Origin: Archangium lipolyticum
GTDB taxonomy: Bacteria > Myxococcota > Myxococcia > Myxococcales > Myxococcaceae
Direction: 5' to 3'
Assembly: GCF_024623785.1 (NCBI RefSeq)
Contig: NZ_JANKBZ010000006.1
Span: 248,001 to 312,000 of the forward strand
DNA length: 64,000 nucleotides
Shown here: positions 52,362 to 62,002 of the stretch, piece after piece
Layout: each line of letters begins with the position of its first letter
Position numbering within the stretch: position 1 is the stretch's first letter
Translations under genes and position numbers: made by a program
The notes under the pieces: generated by a model
Database searches by the model: none
What the model was told of the DNA's origin: nothing
The model's input: only the letters and a program-made list of their open reading frames with translations

Positions 52362-53363
52362 GTGCAACAGTCTTCCTCCTCGCGACCCGCTCTGCTCCTC
52401 GCCCTCGGCCTGCTGCTCGCCCCTGCTGCCCGGGCCCAGACGGACTTCGTCGCCCTACACCCGTGTGCCATCGTCGGCGAGAAGGACAAGAACAAGGTCC
52501 AGGACCTCCAGGCCACCTGCGCCACGGAGATCGCCCGCAGCGACGCACAGCTCGTGTCCTCCGACCAGGTCAGCGCCTTCCTCGACAAGGAGGCCAAGGG
52601 CTCGTGCACGCTCGCCAGGAAGCCCGCCGAGTGTCTGGGCAAGCTCGCCACCGCAACCCAGGCCAGCCGCGCCGTGCTCATCACCGTCCTCCCCGGGCAG
52701 CTCACGCGCGTCTCCGGCCTCGTGGTGGACTCCAAGGGCGAGGTGATCGACCAGAAGAGCATCCAGATCCGCAGTCGTGGCCAGCCCCAGGTGGAGCTCG
52801 TCCGCACCGCCATCACCCGCCTGCGCGAGCAGCTCTCCATCGTCCCCGTGAAGATCGCGCCGCTCATCGAGCAGCCCCCGGCCCCAGCCCCGCCCGTGAC
52901 GACTCCCCCACCCGCGCAGTCCACCACGGGCACGGCCCAGGCCGAGACGGCTCCCACCCCACAACCCGCTCCGCCCGAGGCCATCGCCGTGAAGCAGGAG
53001 GGCCCCAGCATCTGGAAGAACTGGAAGCGCCCCGCGGCCTACGGTGCCGCGGGCGCGGGGGTCGTGGCGCTCGGGCTCGCGGGCTACTTCGCCATCGCCG
53101 GCAACAACGCGATGATCGATTCCAACAAGCCCTACGCGAACAACCAATTCCCGGCCCAGGACGAGTTGGACGGCATCGTCGAGCTTCGCAAGGAGGCCAA
53201 CAGCAAGCGCACCATCGCGGGCGTGAGCGCGGCCGTGGGCGCCGCGCTCGCGGGCGCGGGTGTCTACCTCTGGCTCAATGACCGCCAGACCTCGTCCACC
53301 CCCGGAACCGCAGCCCTCTCGGCGGGTCCTGGTGGCGTGAGCGTCCACGTCCTCCTGCCCTGA
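52362..53363 (+). CDS. Exported protein with C-terminal TM segments
   Basis: A 333-residue exported protein. Signal ends APAARAQ. The N-terminal domain (residues 25-180) has two Cys pairs and a repeating alpha/beta pattern, then a Pro/Ala/Thr linker and two C-terminal hydrophobic segments (GAAGAGVVALGLAGYF and GVSAAVGAALAGAGVYLW). This layout is common in myxobacterial outer-membrane-linked proteins of unknown role. GTG 52362 follows GAGGAG. Confidence 0.72.
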   Translation: MQQSSSSRPALLLALGLLLAPAARAQTDFVALHPCAIVGEKDKNKVQDLQATCATEIARSDAQLVSSDQVSAFLDKEAKGSCTLARKPAECLGKLATATQASRAVLITVLPGQLTRVSGLVVDSKGEVIDQKSIQIRSRGQPQVELVRTAITRLREQLSIVPVKIAPLIEQPPAPAPPVTTPPPAQSTTGTAQAETAPTPQPAPPEAIAVKQEGPSIWKNWKRPAAYGAAGAGVVALGLAGYFAIAGNNAMIDSNKPYANNQFPAQDELDGIVELRKEANSKRTIAGVSAAVGAALAGAGVYLWLNDRQTSSTPGTAALSAGPGGVSVHVLLP

Positions 53364-53382
53364 AGCCTCTGGCGCGGGCCCG

Positions 53383-55284
53383 CTACTCGAAGTGGTCGAC
53401 CGCGACGACGGAAAATTGTTTGGGAATGTTCGCCGTCCCGGGTGGACTGGGATCCCATTGCCTGGGAGCCCCCTGTCTTCCGTCACCCGCCCCGAACGCG
53501 AAGCACACGGGGACGATCTCCCCTGTTGGCAACTTCGCTCGGTCGTAGTGGGCGACGATGCGCTCGCCCCGCGTCCATAGATAGCCGTACAGCAGAGTGC
53601 CCAGTGGCAGGTATCCCTTGAACCCGTAGAGACTCGTGACGGTCTCGCTCACGATGGGACCTTCTCGGAAGTTCGCGACATCTGAGTACTCTCCGGGCTG
53701 ATTGACGTCGACATGCACGAACATGGGGCTATCCAGGGGCACCCTCAGCCTGTCCATGGTGGAAAGTGCCTCCTTCGGACACTCCCGCCGAGGAGGCTGT
53801 GCTGGGACTCCCGCGCAGGCGGAGAGGACCAGACCCGCCGCGAGCGCCGCGGCACACCTCTCCAACGACGGATGAGCGTCTTCCTTCACGGTGGAACCGT
53901 CCTCGGCTTCCTGCTGTGGCAGGTCACCACGGGCATTCTGGGTATTCACAGGAGCTTCCTTCATCGGAGACCTCCAGGGCGCGGTACGTGACGCCCCTGG
54001 CTCACGAATAGACCACACCAGACCCGAAAGGCATGCGACAGCCAACAGCACCCACGCGCTCCTCGTACCCGGTCGCCTGCGCTCGGACCGCGATGAAGCG
54101 GCCGGGACTGCCTCGGTGGGAGCGGGGATGCGAGGTCGCTTGCGCAATGCCCGATTCTTCCTCAACTGCCACCGCAGCTCACGCGCACGCGCCGCAGCAT
54201 GCATGAGCGCCGCCTCATGCCCGGGTGCGATGGGTCCCTGAATCCCCGCCTTTTCCGTCGACCGCGAGTGCGTGGAGGGACCATCGTCCCATTGGAAGAG
54301 GAATTCGTCCCACTGGCTGTCTCCATCCGACAGGGCTGCCTGGATGGCCGTGTAGACCTCCCGGGCGCTTCCACCCCGCGCCTCCGGCCGCTTGGACAAC
54401 AGGCGCATGGCCAGCTCACTGGCGGAACGCGGGACGCGCGGGTTGAGCAGCACCGGCGGGGAGGGCTCCGCCTGCTCGATTCTCTCGTAGAGCAGGGGCC
54501 GGAACAGCTCGGGCGAGAAGGGGTATTCGTCCGTCAGCAGCCGGTAGAGGATGACTCCCAATGCGTAGAGCTCGTCCGCGAGCGTGAAGCGATACCGGGC
54601 CTGCGCCTGCTCCGTCAGGAGGAAGCGAACCGCCTCGGGGCTGCGGTAGTGCGCGGTGCCCGGTGGCAGCCCCGAGCCGGTGAGGGTGACTGCGCCCTCA
54701 TGATCCCCCACGCCGAAATCCAGCAGCACCGGCTGGTCGTCCTTCTCACGAACGATGATGTTTTCGCCCTTCAGGTCCCGATGGAACACCCCCGCTCCGT
54801 GCACGGCCTCCAATGCCAGTGCCAGTGAGCCCACCTGGCCCATCACCTCCCGCGCCGTCCGGTTGCGCTGAGCCGACCACTCGTAGAGGTTCGGACCCGG
54901 TAGGTACTCCAGTACCAGATAGGGCACACCCTGGTGCTCGCCCTGTCCGAGGCAGCGCACTACTCCCGGGTGCACGATCCGGCGCAGGATTTCCGCCTCT
55001 CGCAGCAGCCTTCGCCTCGCCTGCGGCTCCTCGTCCGGCGTCCGGCCCACGGCCAGCTTCAGCGCCACGGGTTCCAACATGCCGCCAGCCAATCCCGGCC
55101 GTGTGTCCTCCGAGAGGTACACCACCCCATAACCGCCCTGCCCCAACCACCGCAGGATGCGCCAGGGGCCCACGCACATCCCCGCCGACAACCCGCGAGG
55201 AAACGCATCGTCCACTGGCACCACCGGCAGCGCATCCCCACCCGAACTCGTGGGCGCCGTCGAAGAGGAGGACTTGCCACTCAT
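53383..55284 (-). CDS. Ser/Thr protein kinase with lipobox-like C-terminal tail
   Basis: Membrane-linked kinase of 633 residues. Gly-loop LGQGGYGVVYL (48-58), Lys76 in VALKL, catalytic HRDLKGEN (D170), DFG at 189-191 and a YRSPEA activation end make it probably active. A single TM lies at about 408-425. The 200-residue C-terminal part includes a second hydrophobic segment and LVLSAC at about 486-490, like a lipobox inside a fused lipoprotein domain. ATG 55284 overlaps the DUF2381 stop by ATGA. DUF2381-kinase pairs are a myxobacterial arrangement with unknown signal. Confidence 0.87.
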   Translation of the reverse strand: MSGKSSSSTAPTSSGGDALPVVPVDDAFPRGLSAGMCVGPWRILRWLGQGGYGVVYLSEDTRPGLAGGMLEPVALKLAVGRTPDEEPQARRRLLREAEILRRIVHPGVVRCLGQGEHQGVPYLVLEYLPGPNLYEWSAQRNRTAREVMGQVGSLALALEAVHGAGVFHRDLKGENIIVREKDDQPVLLDFGVGDHEGAVTLTGSGLPPGTAHYRSPEAVRFLLTEQAQARYRFTLADELYALGVILYRLLTDEYPFSPELFRPLLYERIEQAEPSPPVLLNPRVPRSASELAMRLLSKRPEARGGSAREVYTAIQAALSDGDSQWDEFLFQWDDGPSTHSRSTEKAGIQGPIAPGHEAALMHAAARARELRWQLRKNRALRKRPRIPAPTEAVPAASSRSERRRPGTRSAWVLLAVACLSGLVWSIREPGASRTAPWRSPMKEAPVNTQNARGDLPQQEAEDGSTVKEDAHPSLERCAAALAAGLVLSACAGVPAQPPRRECPKEALSTMDRLRVPLDSPMFVHVDVNQPGEYSDVANFREGPIVSETVTSLYGFKGYLPLGTLLYGYLWTRGERIVAHYDRAKLPTGEIVPVCFAFGAGDGRQGAPRQWDPSPPGTANIPKQFSVVAVDHFE

Positions 55285-56126
55285 GGGGGCCCTCCCCATT
55301 CCACCTGGAAGCCCCGCCCTGATTCCCGCTCCCGTATCTCCAAATGAAATGCCTCCGTTTTCAATGGCCACTCCACGAATACCCACTCGCGCACTCCCGG
55401 CATGAGCCGGGGAACGCGCATTCGCGCGGACAGGGCCACCGGCTTCGGGCCGAGCACCGGACTGGTCAACCACACCACTCGCGGTTCCCACGGTGGCTCT
55501 CCCGCCCGATTGCTCACGGGAATAGCGACAACCCGTTGCATTCCCAGTTGGTACATCCAGGGCGATCCCGCCTTGATGCCCAGAGGGAAGATGCTGGCGT
55601 GGAGCATGCGCCCGTCGATCCGCTCTCCCAGAACCCACACACCCGCCAACAACTGCTGCATCAGTGTCGACGGCTCACCCGGCTCCGCCGGACCCACCAC
55701 CCGCGCGAGCTTCTCCGAGAGCGCCACCCGCACCTCCGTGTCCACCTCGGACGGGTGCGGCACGAGCATCAGCACGGCCCGTGTCACCGTGCTGCCCCGC
55801 GTGAAGCTCACCCGCAGCGGCACCCGCTCCCCCTCGGCCAGCTCCCGCACGGGCTCGAGCACCACCACCCGCCCCTGCGCGCCCAGCACGCGAATGCGCT
55901 CGGGGTCTTCCACCTCCACGATGCCAGGCGCCACGTCCGCCTCGAAGGCCAGCGTGGTGAGGTAGTCCGGATGGACGCGCACCTCCCCCGACTCGCCGGG
56001 CCCCTCGCGCAGCACCACCTGTCGTGCCTTCAGCACCCGCGCCGCCACCGGCCCGGGCCGCGCTCCCGCCGCTGACGCCACGAGCGTCACCAGCACCAGC
56101 GCCATCCGGAGAAGCGTAGCGAGCAC
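55281..56126 (-). CDS. DUF2381 family protein
   Basis: A 281-residue exported protein of the myxobacterial DUF2381 (TIGR02268) family. The GTG start after GGGAGG leads into a signal peptide ending near AAGARPG, then a beta-rich domain with DVAPGIVEVEDPERIRV and a second half ending SGRGFQVEWGGP. Members often sit just before a Ser/Thr kinase, as here, with overlapping ATGA. It may be the sensory partner of that kinase, which is inference. Confidence 0.85.
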   Translation of the reverse strand: MLATLLRMALVLVTLVASAAGARPGPVAARVLKARQVVLREGPGESGEVRVHPDYLTTLAFEADVAPGIVEVEDPERIRVLGAQGRVVVLEPVRELAEGERVPLRVSFTRGSTVTRAVLMLVPHPSEVDTEVRVALSEKLARVVGPAEPGEPSTLMQQLLAGVWVLGERIDGRMLHASIFPLGIKAGSPWMYQLGMQRVVAIPVSNRAGEPPWEPRVVWLTSPVLGPKPVALSARMRVPRLMPGVREWVFVEWPLKTEAFHLEIRERESGRGFQVEWGGPP

Positions 56127-56201
56127 GTGACCTCCCTGGTCAGCAATGCTAGCAGTCTTTTCCGGTCAGGTCAGCGCGTGGAACTCGGGTGGGAAGCCAA
56201 T

Positions 56202-56237
56202 ACCCTCACCCCAGCCCTCTCCCAGAGGGAGAGGGGG
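56202..56237 (-). repeat. Dispersed palindromic intergenic repeat, copy 6
   Basis: Sixth copy, reversed relative to copies 2-5, just past the 3' end of livF. Confidence 0.85.
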
Positions 56238-56258
56238 CATACACGGGTGGGAATCCGG

Positions 56259-57014
56259 TTACTCGCCGAGGTAGGCCTTGCGGATCTCCGGGCTGTCCAG
56301 CAGCGCCTTGCCCGCTCCCGCCATCACCACCTCGCCCGTCTCCAGCACGTAGCCGTAATGGGCGAAGTTCAGCGCCAGGTGCGCGTTCTGCTCCACCAGC
56401 AGGATGCTCACCCCCGCCGCGTTCACGTCCCTCAGGTTGCGGAAGATCGTCTCCGTCACCTGCGGCGCCAGTCCCAGCGAGGGCTCGTCCAGCAACAGCA
56501 GCTTCGGCCGGCTCAGCAGCGCGCGGGCGATCGCCAGCATCTGCTGCTCTCCTCCCGACAGCGTCCCCGCCAGCTGCTTGCGCCGGTCCTTCAGCCGAGG
56601 GAAGAGCGCGTAGCTCTTCTCCATGTCCGCCGCGATTCCCTCCGCGTCGTTGCGCAGGTACGCACCCAGCTCCAGGTTCTCCAGCACCGTGAGGTTGGGG
56701 AACACACCCCGGCCCTCGGGCGCGTGCGCCATGCCCCGAGGCACCAGCTGGTGCGCCTTCGCCCCCGTGATGTCGTGACCCTCGAGCGAGATGCGCCCGC
56801 CCACCGGCTTGAGCATCCCGCTCACCGCGCGCAGCGTGCTCGTCTTCCCCGCTCCGTTGGCCCCGATGAGCGCCACCACCTCGCCCTTGCCCACCGTCAG
56901 CGTCACGCCCCGGAGCGCCTGGATGGCCCCGTACGACACCTTCACGTCGTTCACCGCCAGCAGCGGCGGGAACTCCTGGCGCGCACCCAGCACCTTCACC
57001 TGAGCCTCGTTCAC
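56259..57014 (-). CDS. livF: Branched-chain amino acid ABC transporter ATPase LivF
   Basis: ATPase of 251 residues. Walker A GANGAGKT, signature LSGGEQQMLAIARAL, Walker B LLLLDEPSLGLAP and the switch His are intact. The GTG start overlaps the livG stop (GTGA). It powers uptake of Leu, Ile and Val with the other four gene products. Last gene of the operon. Confidence 0.94.
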   Translation of the reverse strand: MNEAQVKVLGARQEFPPLLAVNDVKVSYGAIQALRGVTLTVGKGEVVALIGANGAGKTSTLRAVSGMLKPVGGRISLEGHDITGAKAHQLVPRGMAHAPEGRGVFPNLTVLENLELGAYLRNDAEGIAADMEKSYALFPRLKDRRKQLAGTLSGGEQQMLAIARALLSRPKLLLLDEPSLGLAPQVTETIFRNLRDVNAAGVSILLVEQNAHLALNFAHYGYVLETGEVVMAGAGKALLDSPEIRKAYLGE

Positions 57015-57862
57015 GCCGCCCCTCCCTGCGACTCCAGGTAGCTGTCTCCCAGGTACGCCTCGATGACCTTCCGGTCGCTGCGCACCTCGGCCGGCGCTCC
57101 CCGGGCGATCGTCTCGCCGTGGTCCAGCACCGTGATCTTCTCGCAGATGCCCATCACGAGCTTCATGTCATGCTCGATGACCAGGATGCCCAGGTTGAAG
57201 TCGTCCCGGAGTTTGCGGATCAGCACCATCAGGTCCGCCTTCTCGCGGGTGTTCATGCCCGCCGCCGGCTCGTCCAGCAGCAGCACCTTGGGCCTCGTGC
57301 CCAGCGCGCGGGCGATCTCCAACCGCCGCTGCTCGCCGTAGGGCAGGTTGCGCGCCTCCTCGTTGCGCCGGTGCGAAAGCCCCATCACCTCCAGCAGGCG
57401 CTCGGCCTGCTCCGTGAGCTCGCGCTCCTCGGCCTGGAAGCCCGGCGTCAGCAGCAGCGCCCGCCACCAGTCGCGGTAGTTGCTCATCGCCCCGCGGAAC
57501 TTCGCGCCCAGCCCCACGCCCTCGGGGTTCAGCGCCCCCTGCGCCCGGCACGCCACCTTCACGTTGTCCAGCGCCGTCAGCGCCCGGAACAGGCGGATGT
57601 TCTGGAAGGTGCGCGCCAGTCCCAGGTGGTTGATCTGATGCGGCAGCCGCCCGTTCACCCGCTGCCCGCACACGCGCACCTCGCCCTGGGTGGGCTGGTA
57701 CACGCCGGTCAGCACGTTGAACGCCGTCGTCTTGCCCGCGCCGTTGGGGCCGATCAGCCCCTGCAGGTCTCCCTTGTGGATGGCGAGATTGAAGTCCGAG
57801 AGCGCCTTGAGGCCCCCGAACTGGATGCTCACCCCCACCGCCTCGAGCAGTGGCCCGCTCAT
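57011..57862 (-). CDS. livG: Branched-chain amino acid ABC transporter ATPase LivG
   Basis: Second ATPase subunit of 283 residues. Walker A GPNGAGKT, signature LPYGEQRRLEIARAL and Walker B LLLDEPAAGMN match LivG, as does the long insert between Walker A and the signature. The ATG at 57862 overlaps the livM stop by one base (TGATG). A long upstream in-frame extension is the shadow of livM and is not coding. Confidence 0.94.
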   Translation of the reverse strand: MSGPLLEAVGVSIQFGGLKALSDFNLAIHKGDLQGLIGPNGAGKTTAFNVLTGVYQPTQGEVRVCGQRVNGRLPHQINHLGLARTFQNIRLFRALTALDNVKVACRAQGALNPEGVGLGAKFRGAMSNYRDWWRALLLTPGFQAEERELTEQAERLLEVMGLSHRRNEEARNLPYGEQRRLEIARALGTRPKVLLLDEPAAGMNTREKADLMVLIRKLRDDFNLGILVIEHDMKLVMGICEKITVLDHGETIARGAPAEVRSDRKVIEAYLGDSYLESQGGAA

Positions 57863-58929
57863 CACATCCCCTTCCGGCGGCGCGGAATCCACCGCGGCAG
57901 GATCTCCCAGATTTCCCTCGTGCCGAACAGACCCTGTGGCCGTGCCAGCATCAGCACCACCAGCAGCATGCCGTACACGGGCATGCGGATCTGATCGACC
58001 TTCTGTGCCAGGCTGCCCTCCGCCCCGAAGGCGGTGAAGGCCGAGCGCAGCCCCTCGGGCAGCAGCGTGAGGAACACCGCCGCCACGATGGCGCCCGTCG
58101 TCGAGCCCAGTCCGCCCAGCACCACCATCACGACGATCTCCATCGACTTCACGAAGGTGAAGGAGCCGGGGTTGATGATGGGGACGAAGTGCGCGAACAG
58201 CCCGCCCGCCACGCCCGCGAAGAAGGAGGAGATGACGAAGGCGCGCACCTTGTAGCCCGTGGTGTTGACGCCCATGGCCTCGGCGGCCACCTCGTCCTCG
58301 CGGATGGCCCACAGGCTACGGCCGTGGCTGGAGGCGGCGATGCGGCGCGCCACCAGCACCACCAGGAACACCCAGAAGCCCACCATGGCCACCGAGGACG
58401 TCTGCGGAATCCCGCTCAGCCCCAGCGCCTTGCCGAAGGCCTCGGTGTTCTGCACCGCCACGCGGATGATCTCCCCGAAGCCCAGCGTCACGATGGCCAG
58501 GTAGTCACCGCGCAGGCGCAGCGAAGGCAGGCCCACCAGGAAGCCGCAGAGGGCCGCGGCGATACCGCCCACCAGCAGCGTCACCACCAGGAGCACCTGG
58601 TCGCTCGCCGCCACCGGCAGGAAGGAGATGGCCACGTCCTTGAGGGCCAGCGCTGTCACGCCGGAGAGGTAGGCCCCCACCGCCATGAAGCCCGCGTGGC
58701 CGATGGAGAACTGCCCCGTCATCCCGTTCACGATGTTGAGGCTCACCGCGAGGATGATGTTCACCCCCATGATGGACAACAGGTAGGTGGCGAAGGGCGA
58801 GTTGCTCAGCAGCCACTCCAGGAGGAGCAGCACCGGCAGGGCCACCAACAGGGGGAAGATGCCCCGGAGCGGGGCGGGAATCCCGGAGGGCTTCCCGGAA
58901 CCAGAAGAGACGGCAGCGGCGGTATGCAT
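57862..58929 (-). CDS. livM: Branched-chain amino acid ABC transporter permease LivM
   Basis: Inner-membrane permease of 355 residues with about nine to ten hydrophobic segments. GQFSIGHAGFMAVGAYLSG is the conserved LivM segment, and the EAA-type loop occurs near residue 200. Pairs with LivH to form the pore. It ends in overlap with livG. Confidence 0.93.
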   Translation of the reverse strand: MHTAAAVSSGSGKPSGIPAPLRGIFPLLVALPVLLLLEWLLSNSPFATYLLSIMGVNIILAVSLNIVNGMTGQFSIGHAGFMAVGAYLSGVTALALKDVAISFLPVAASDQVLLVVTLLVGGIAAALCGFLVGLPSLRLRGDYLAIVTLGFGEIIRVAVQNTEAFGKALGLSGIPQTSSVAMVGFWVFLVVLVARRIAASSHGRSLWAIREDEVAAEAMGVNTTGYKVRAFVISSFFAGVAGGLFAHFVPIINPGSFTFVKSMEIVVMVVLGGLGSTTGAIVAAVFLTLLPEGLRSAFTAFGAEGSLAQKVDQIRMPVYGMLLVVLMLARPQGLFGTREIWEILPRWIPRRRKGM

Positions 58930-58937
58930 GCGCGGCG

Positions 58938-59867
58938 TCAGACCTTCTCTGCCGCGACCCGGCCGAACAGACCTCCGGGCCGGACGAGCAGCACGAGGAT
59001 GAGGAAGCCGAAGGCCACCGCGTCACGCCAGGTGCTCGCGGCGTAGCCTACCACGAACTCCTCCACCAGACCCAGCAGCAGCCCGCCCACCATGGCCCCC
59101 GGCACGTTGCCGATACCGCCGATGACCGCCGCCACGAAGGCCTTGAGGCCCACGTACAGCCCCATCAGCGGGCTCACCGAGGTGTCCTTGATGGCGTAGA
59201 GCAGACCCGCTCCCGCCGCCAGCGCGCTGCCAATCATGAACGTCAGCGAGATGACGCGGTCGGTGGGGATGCCCATCAGCGCCGCCACGCGGTGGTCGAA
59301 GGAGACCGCCCGCATCGCCCGCCCGAAGCGGGTGCGGAAGACGAGGTACTGCAGGCCCGCCATCAGCCCCACCGCCAGCAGCAGGGAGATGACCTGCCAG
59401 TTCCACAGCACCACGTCCGGGAACTCGGGGTCTCCGACGGTGAACCACATGGCGGGCTTGATGATCTGCGGGAAGGCCCGCGGCGCGGCGCCCGGCAGGA
59501 AGCCGATGTCCAGCTGGAAGCCGTACGAGAGCGTGAACGAGATGCCGATCGCCGTGATGAGCGCGGTGAGCCGGGGCTTCTCGCGCAGCGGCCGGTAGGC
59601 GAAGCGCTCGATGAGGAAGCCCATCAGCGCGCAGCCCCCCATCGCCACCAGGAAGATGAGCAGCACGCCCCAGAGCGTGCCCTGCGCCTGGCGGCCGAGC
59701 ATGAAGGCCGTCGAGTAGCCCATGTACACGCCGACCATCATCACGTCGCCATGGGCGAAGTTGATGAGCTTGAGCACGCCGTAGACCATCGTGTAGCCGA
59801 GCGCGACGAGCGCGTAGATGGTGCCAGCGGCGATGCCGTTGATGAGGTGCTGGAGGAGCTGGGACAT
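58938..59867 (-). CDS. livH: Branched-chain amino acid ABC transporter permease LivH
   Basis: Permease of 309 residues. The N-terminal LINGIAAGTIYALVALGYTMVYGVLKLINFAHG-type segment is typical of LivH. About eight membrane segments are present. ATG 59867 overlaps the binding-protein stop by one base (TAATG), and 8 bp separate it from livM. Confidence 0.93.
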   Translation of the reverse strand: MSQLLQHLINGIAAGTIYALVALGYTMVYGVLKLINFAHGDVMMVGVYMGYSTAFMLGRQAQGTLWGVLLIFLVAMGGCALMGFLIERFAYRPLREKPRLTALITAIGISFTLSYGFQLDIGFLPGAAPRAFPQIIKPAMWFTVGDPEFPDVVLWNWQVISLLLAVGLMAGLQYLVFRTRFGRAMRAVSFDHRVAALMGIPTDRVISLTFMIGSALAAGAGLLYAIKDTSVSPLMGLYVGLKAFVAAVIGGIGNVPGAMVGGLLLGLVEEFVVGYAASTWRDAVAFGFLILVLLVRPGGLFGRVAAEKV

Positions 59868-61072
59868 TACGGGTTGACGCTGGTGACGAACGTGGTCTTG
59901 CCGTCGCCGATCTTGAGGATGACGGCCGACTTCACGGCGTTGCGGTTCTTGTCCAGCGTGATGGTGCCGGCCACGCCCGGGAAGTCCTTGGTCTGGGCGA
60001 TGGCGTCCCGGATGGCCGGGCCGCTCAGGTCCTTGGCCTTCTCGATGGCGGCGATCGCCACCTTGGCCGAGTCGTAGCCCAGCGCCGCCAGCGCGTCCGG
60101 CACGCCGCCGTACGCCGCCTTGTAGTCCGCGATGAACTTCTGCACCTTCGGATCCGGGTTGTCCGGCGAGTAGTGGTTCGAGAAGTAGCTGCCATCCAGC
60201 GCGTTGCCGGCCAGCTCGAACAGCTTCTCCGAATCCCAGCCGTCACCGCCCATCAGCGGCACCGTCAGGCCCTGCTCGCGCGCCTGGCGCGCGATGATGC
60301 CCACGTCGTTGTAGTAGCCCGGAACGTAGATGGCCTGCGGCTTGGTGCGCTTGATGGCCGTGAGCTGCGCGCGGAAGTCGGTGTCGCCCTGCGAGTAGCT
60401 CTCCGTGGCGGTGATCTTCCCGCCCATCTCGGTGAACTTGCGGCTGAACACGTCCGTGAGGCCGATGGAGTAGGCGCTCTTGTTGTCCTGGAAGATGGCC
60501 ACCTGGTTGAGCTGCAGGTTCTCGCGGGCGAACTTCGCCATCACGAAGCCCTGGAACGGGTCGATGAAGCAGACGCGGAAGATGAAGTCGCCCTTGTCCG
60601 TCACCGCGGGATTGGTGGACGAGGGGGTGATCATCGGCACGCCGGCCGCCTGGGCCTTCTCGGCCATGGCCAGGGAGTTGGACGAGGCCACCTCGCCCAG
60701 GATGAGGACCACCTTGTCCTGGGTGATGAGGCGGGTGACGGCCTGGGCGGCCTCCTCGGGCTTGCCCTGATCGTCGTAGACGCGCACGGCCAGCTTCTTG
60801 CCCTTCACCCCACCGGCGGCGTTGGCCTCCTTGAGGGCCAGGTCGATACCGTTGCGGGTGGAGATACCGAAGGTGGCCTGGGCACCGGTGAGGCTTCCCA
60901 CCTCGCCCAGCAGGATGGTGTCCGAACCACCGGGCGTGCCTCCTGTGTTGGCCGGCTGGGCAGCCTGGCCACCAGGCGCCGCCTCACCAGAGGGAGCGGG
61001 CTGCGTCTTCTTCTCACACGCGGCCGCGAACAGCGCGAACGCGGCGATGAGCATCGGGGCGAAACGGCGCAT
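59867..61072 (-). CDS. livK: Branched-chain amino acid ABC transporter substrate-binding lipoprotein
   Basis: Periplasmic binding protein of 401 residues (LivJ/LivK family, Leu/Ile/Val or related amino-acid binding). Lipobox LFAAAC at about residue 15-20; a Pro/Gly-rich linker; then the two-lobed fold with GEVGSLTGAQ, SSNSLAMAEKAQAAG and VPGYYNDVG. ATG 61072 after AGGAGA is preferred to an upstream in-frame ATG. It is the first gene of the liv operon. Confidence 0.92.
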   Translation of the reverse strand: MRRFAPMLIAAFALFAAACEKKTQPAPSGEAAPGGQAAQPANTGGTPGGSDTILLGEVGSLTGAQATFGISTRNGIDLALKEANAAGGVKGKKLAVRVYDDQGKPEEAAQAVTRLITQDKVVLILGEVASSNSLAMAEKAQAAGVPMITPSSTNPAVTDKGDFIFRVCFIDPFQGFVMAKFARENLQLNQVAIFQDNKSAYSIGLTDVFSRKFTEMGGKITATESYSQGDTDFRAQLTAIKRTKPQAIYVPGYYNDVGIIARQAREQGLTVPLMGGDGWDSEKLFELAGNALDGSYFSNHYSPDNPDPKVQKFIADYKAAYGGVPDALAALGYDSAKVAIAAIEKAKDLSGPAIRDAIAQTKDFPGVAGTITLDKNRNAVKSAVILKIGDGKTTFVTSVNP

Positions 61073-61321
61073 GGGGGGATCTCCTGGGAAAGGCCACGGC
61101 AAAGCCCCGGTTTTCTATGGGGACCCGGAAGAGGGGTCAAGCTCGCAACGGCTCGCTGTCCGGCTCTCCTGCCTTTTTTTCCACCCTGCGTCCTGGTGCG
61201 TTATCCAGACCCCTCTGGGGCCACCGAGCGGCCGAGCCTCGCCTGCCCTCCTCCCGGAGACTGACGTCCCGCCCCCCCGGCTCCCACCTTTGTCGGAGAC
61301 GAACCCCACCAGGAGGCGGAC

Positions 61322-62002
61322 ATGTATCAGCGCACAGACATCAAGGAAGGCATGACGGTCCGCAGTGTCGACGGCCACAAGCTCGGCAAGGTGTACGCCG
61401 TGGGCGAGACGGAATTCCATATCGAGAAGGGTCTTTTCTTTCCCAAGGACTACGCCGTGCGCTACGCGGAGATCAGCGAGCTGCGCAACGGGGAGATCAT
61501 CCTGGCCCACGGCAAGGAGAGCCTGCGGACGTTCTCCGACGAGGTGCCCTACGGAACCGGAACCAGCAAGATCGGACACGAGGCGGCCACGAACGCCGCG
61601 TGGCTGAACGCGGGTGAGCGCACGGGGCTCCCCTTCGGCCACCGGCCCGAGGAGCTGCGCACGGAGGACCTGGGCAACCAGGAGATCGGGCCGTACAACA
61701 CGGAGGGTGCCCGGGCCAGCCCCATCCTCACCGAGGAGGACCGGAGCATCGGCACCCGTCCGATCGCCACGACCCGGGGTGTGGACACCCCCATCCCCCC
61801 CGGCCCCCCGGTGACGGAGCGGCCCGCGGCCCTGCGCGCGGAGGAGGAGTCGGCCCGTGAGCGCGCGCTGCTGGACGAGAGGACCATCATCCACGGGGAC
61901 GAGCTCTATGACGAGCCCCGCCGCGTGGCTCCCCGGAGCGACGCGGGCACGCGCAAGTTGGACCTCAGCGGCGAGGACGACCCGACGAAGCGTGGCCTCT
62001 AA
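61322..62002 (+). CDS. DUF2171/PRC-barrel-like protein
   Basis: A 226-residue protein. Residues 1-70 match a DUF2171 or PRC-barrel-like beta domain (IKEGMTVRSVDGHKLGKV), followed by a long Pro/Arg/Glu-rich unstructured tail. GGAGGCGGAC precedes the ATG. Its last 4 bases overlap the end of the convergent kinase gene. Function unknown; DUF2171 proteins are often RNA- or membrane-associated stress proteins. Confidence 0.8.
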   Translation: MYQRTDIKEGMTVRSVDGHKLGKVYAVGETEFHIEKGLFFPKDYAVRYAEISELRNGEIILAHGKESLRTFSDEVPYGTGTSKIGHEAATNAAWLNAGERTGLPFGHRPEELRTEDLGNQEIGPYNTEGARASPILTEEDRSIGTRPIATTRGVDTPIPPGPPVTERPAALRAEEESARERALLDERTIIHGDELYDEPRRVAPRSDAGTRKLDLSGEDDPTKRGL

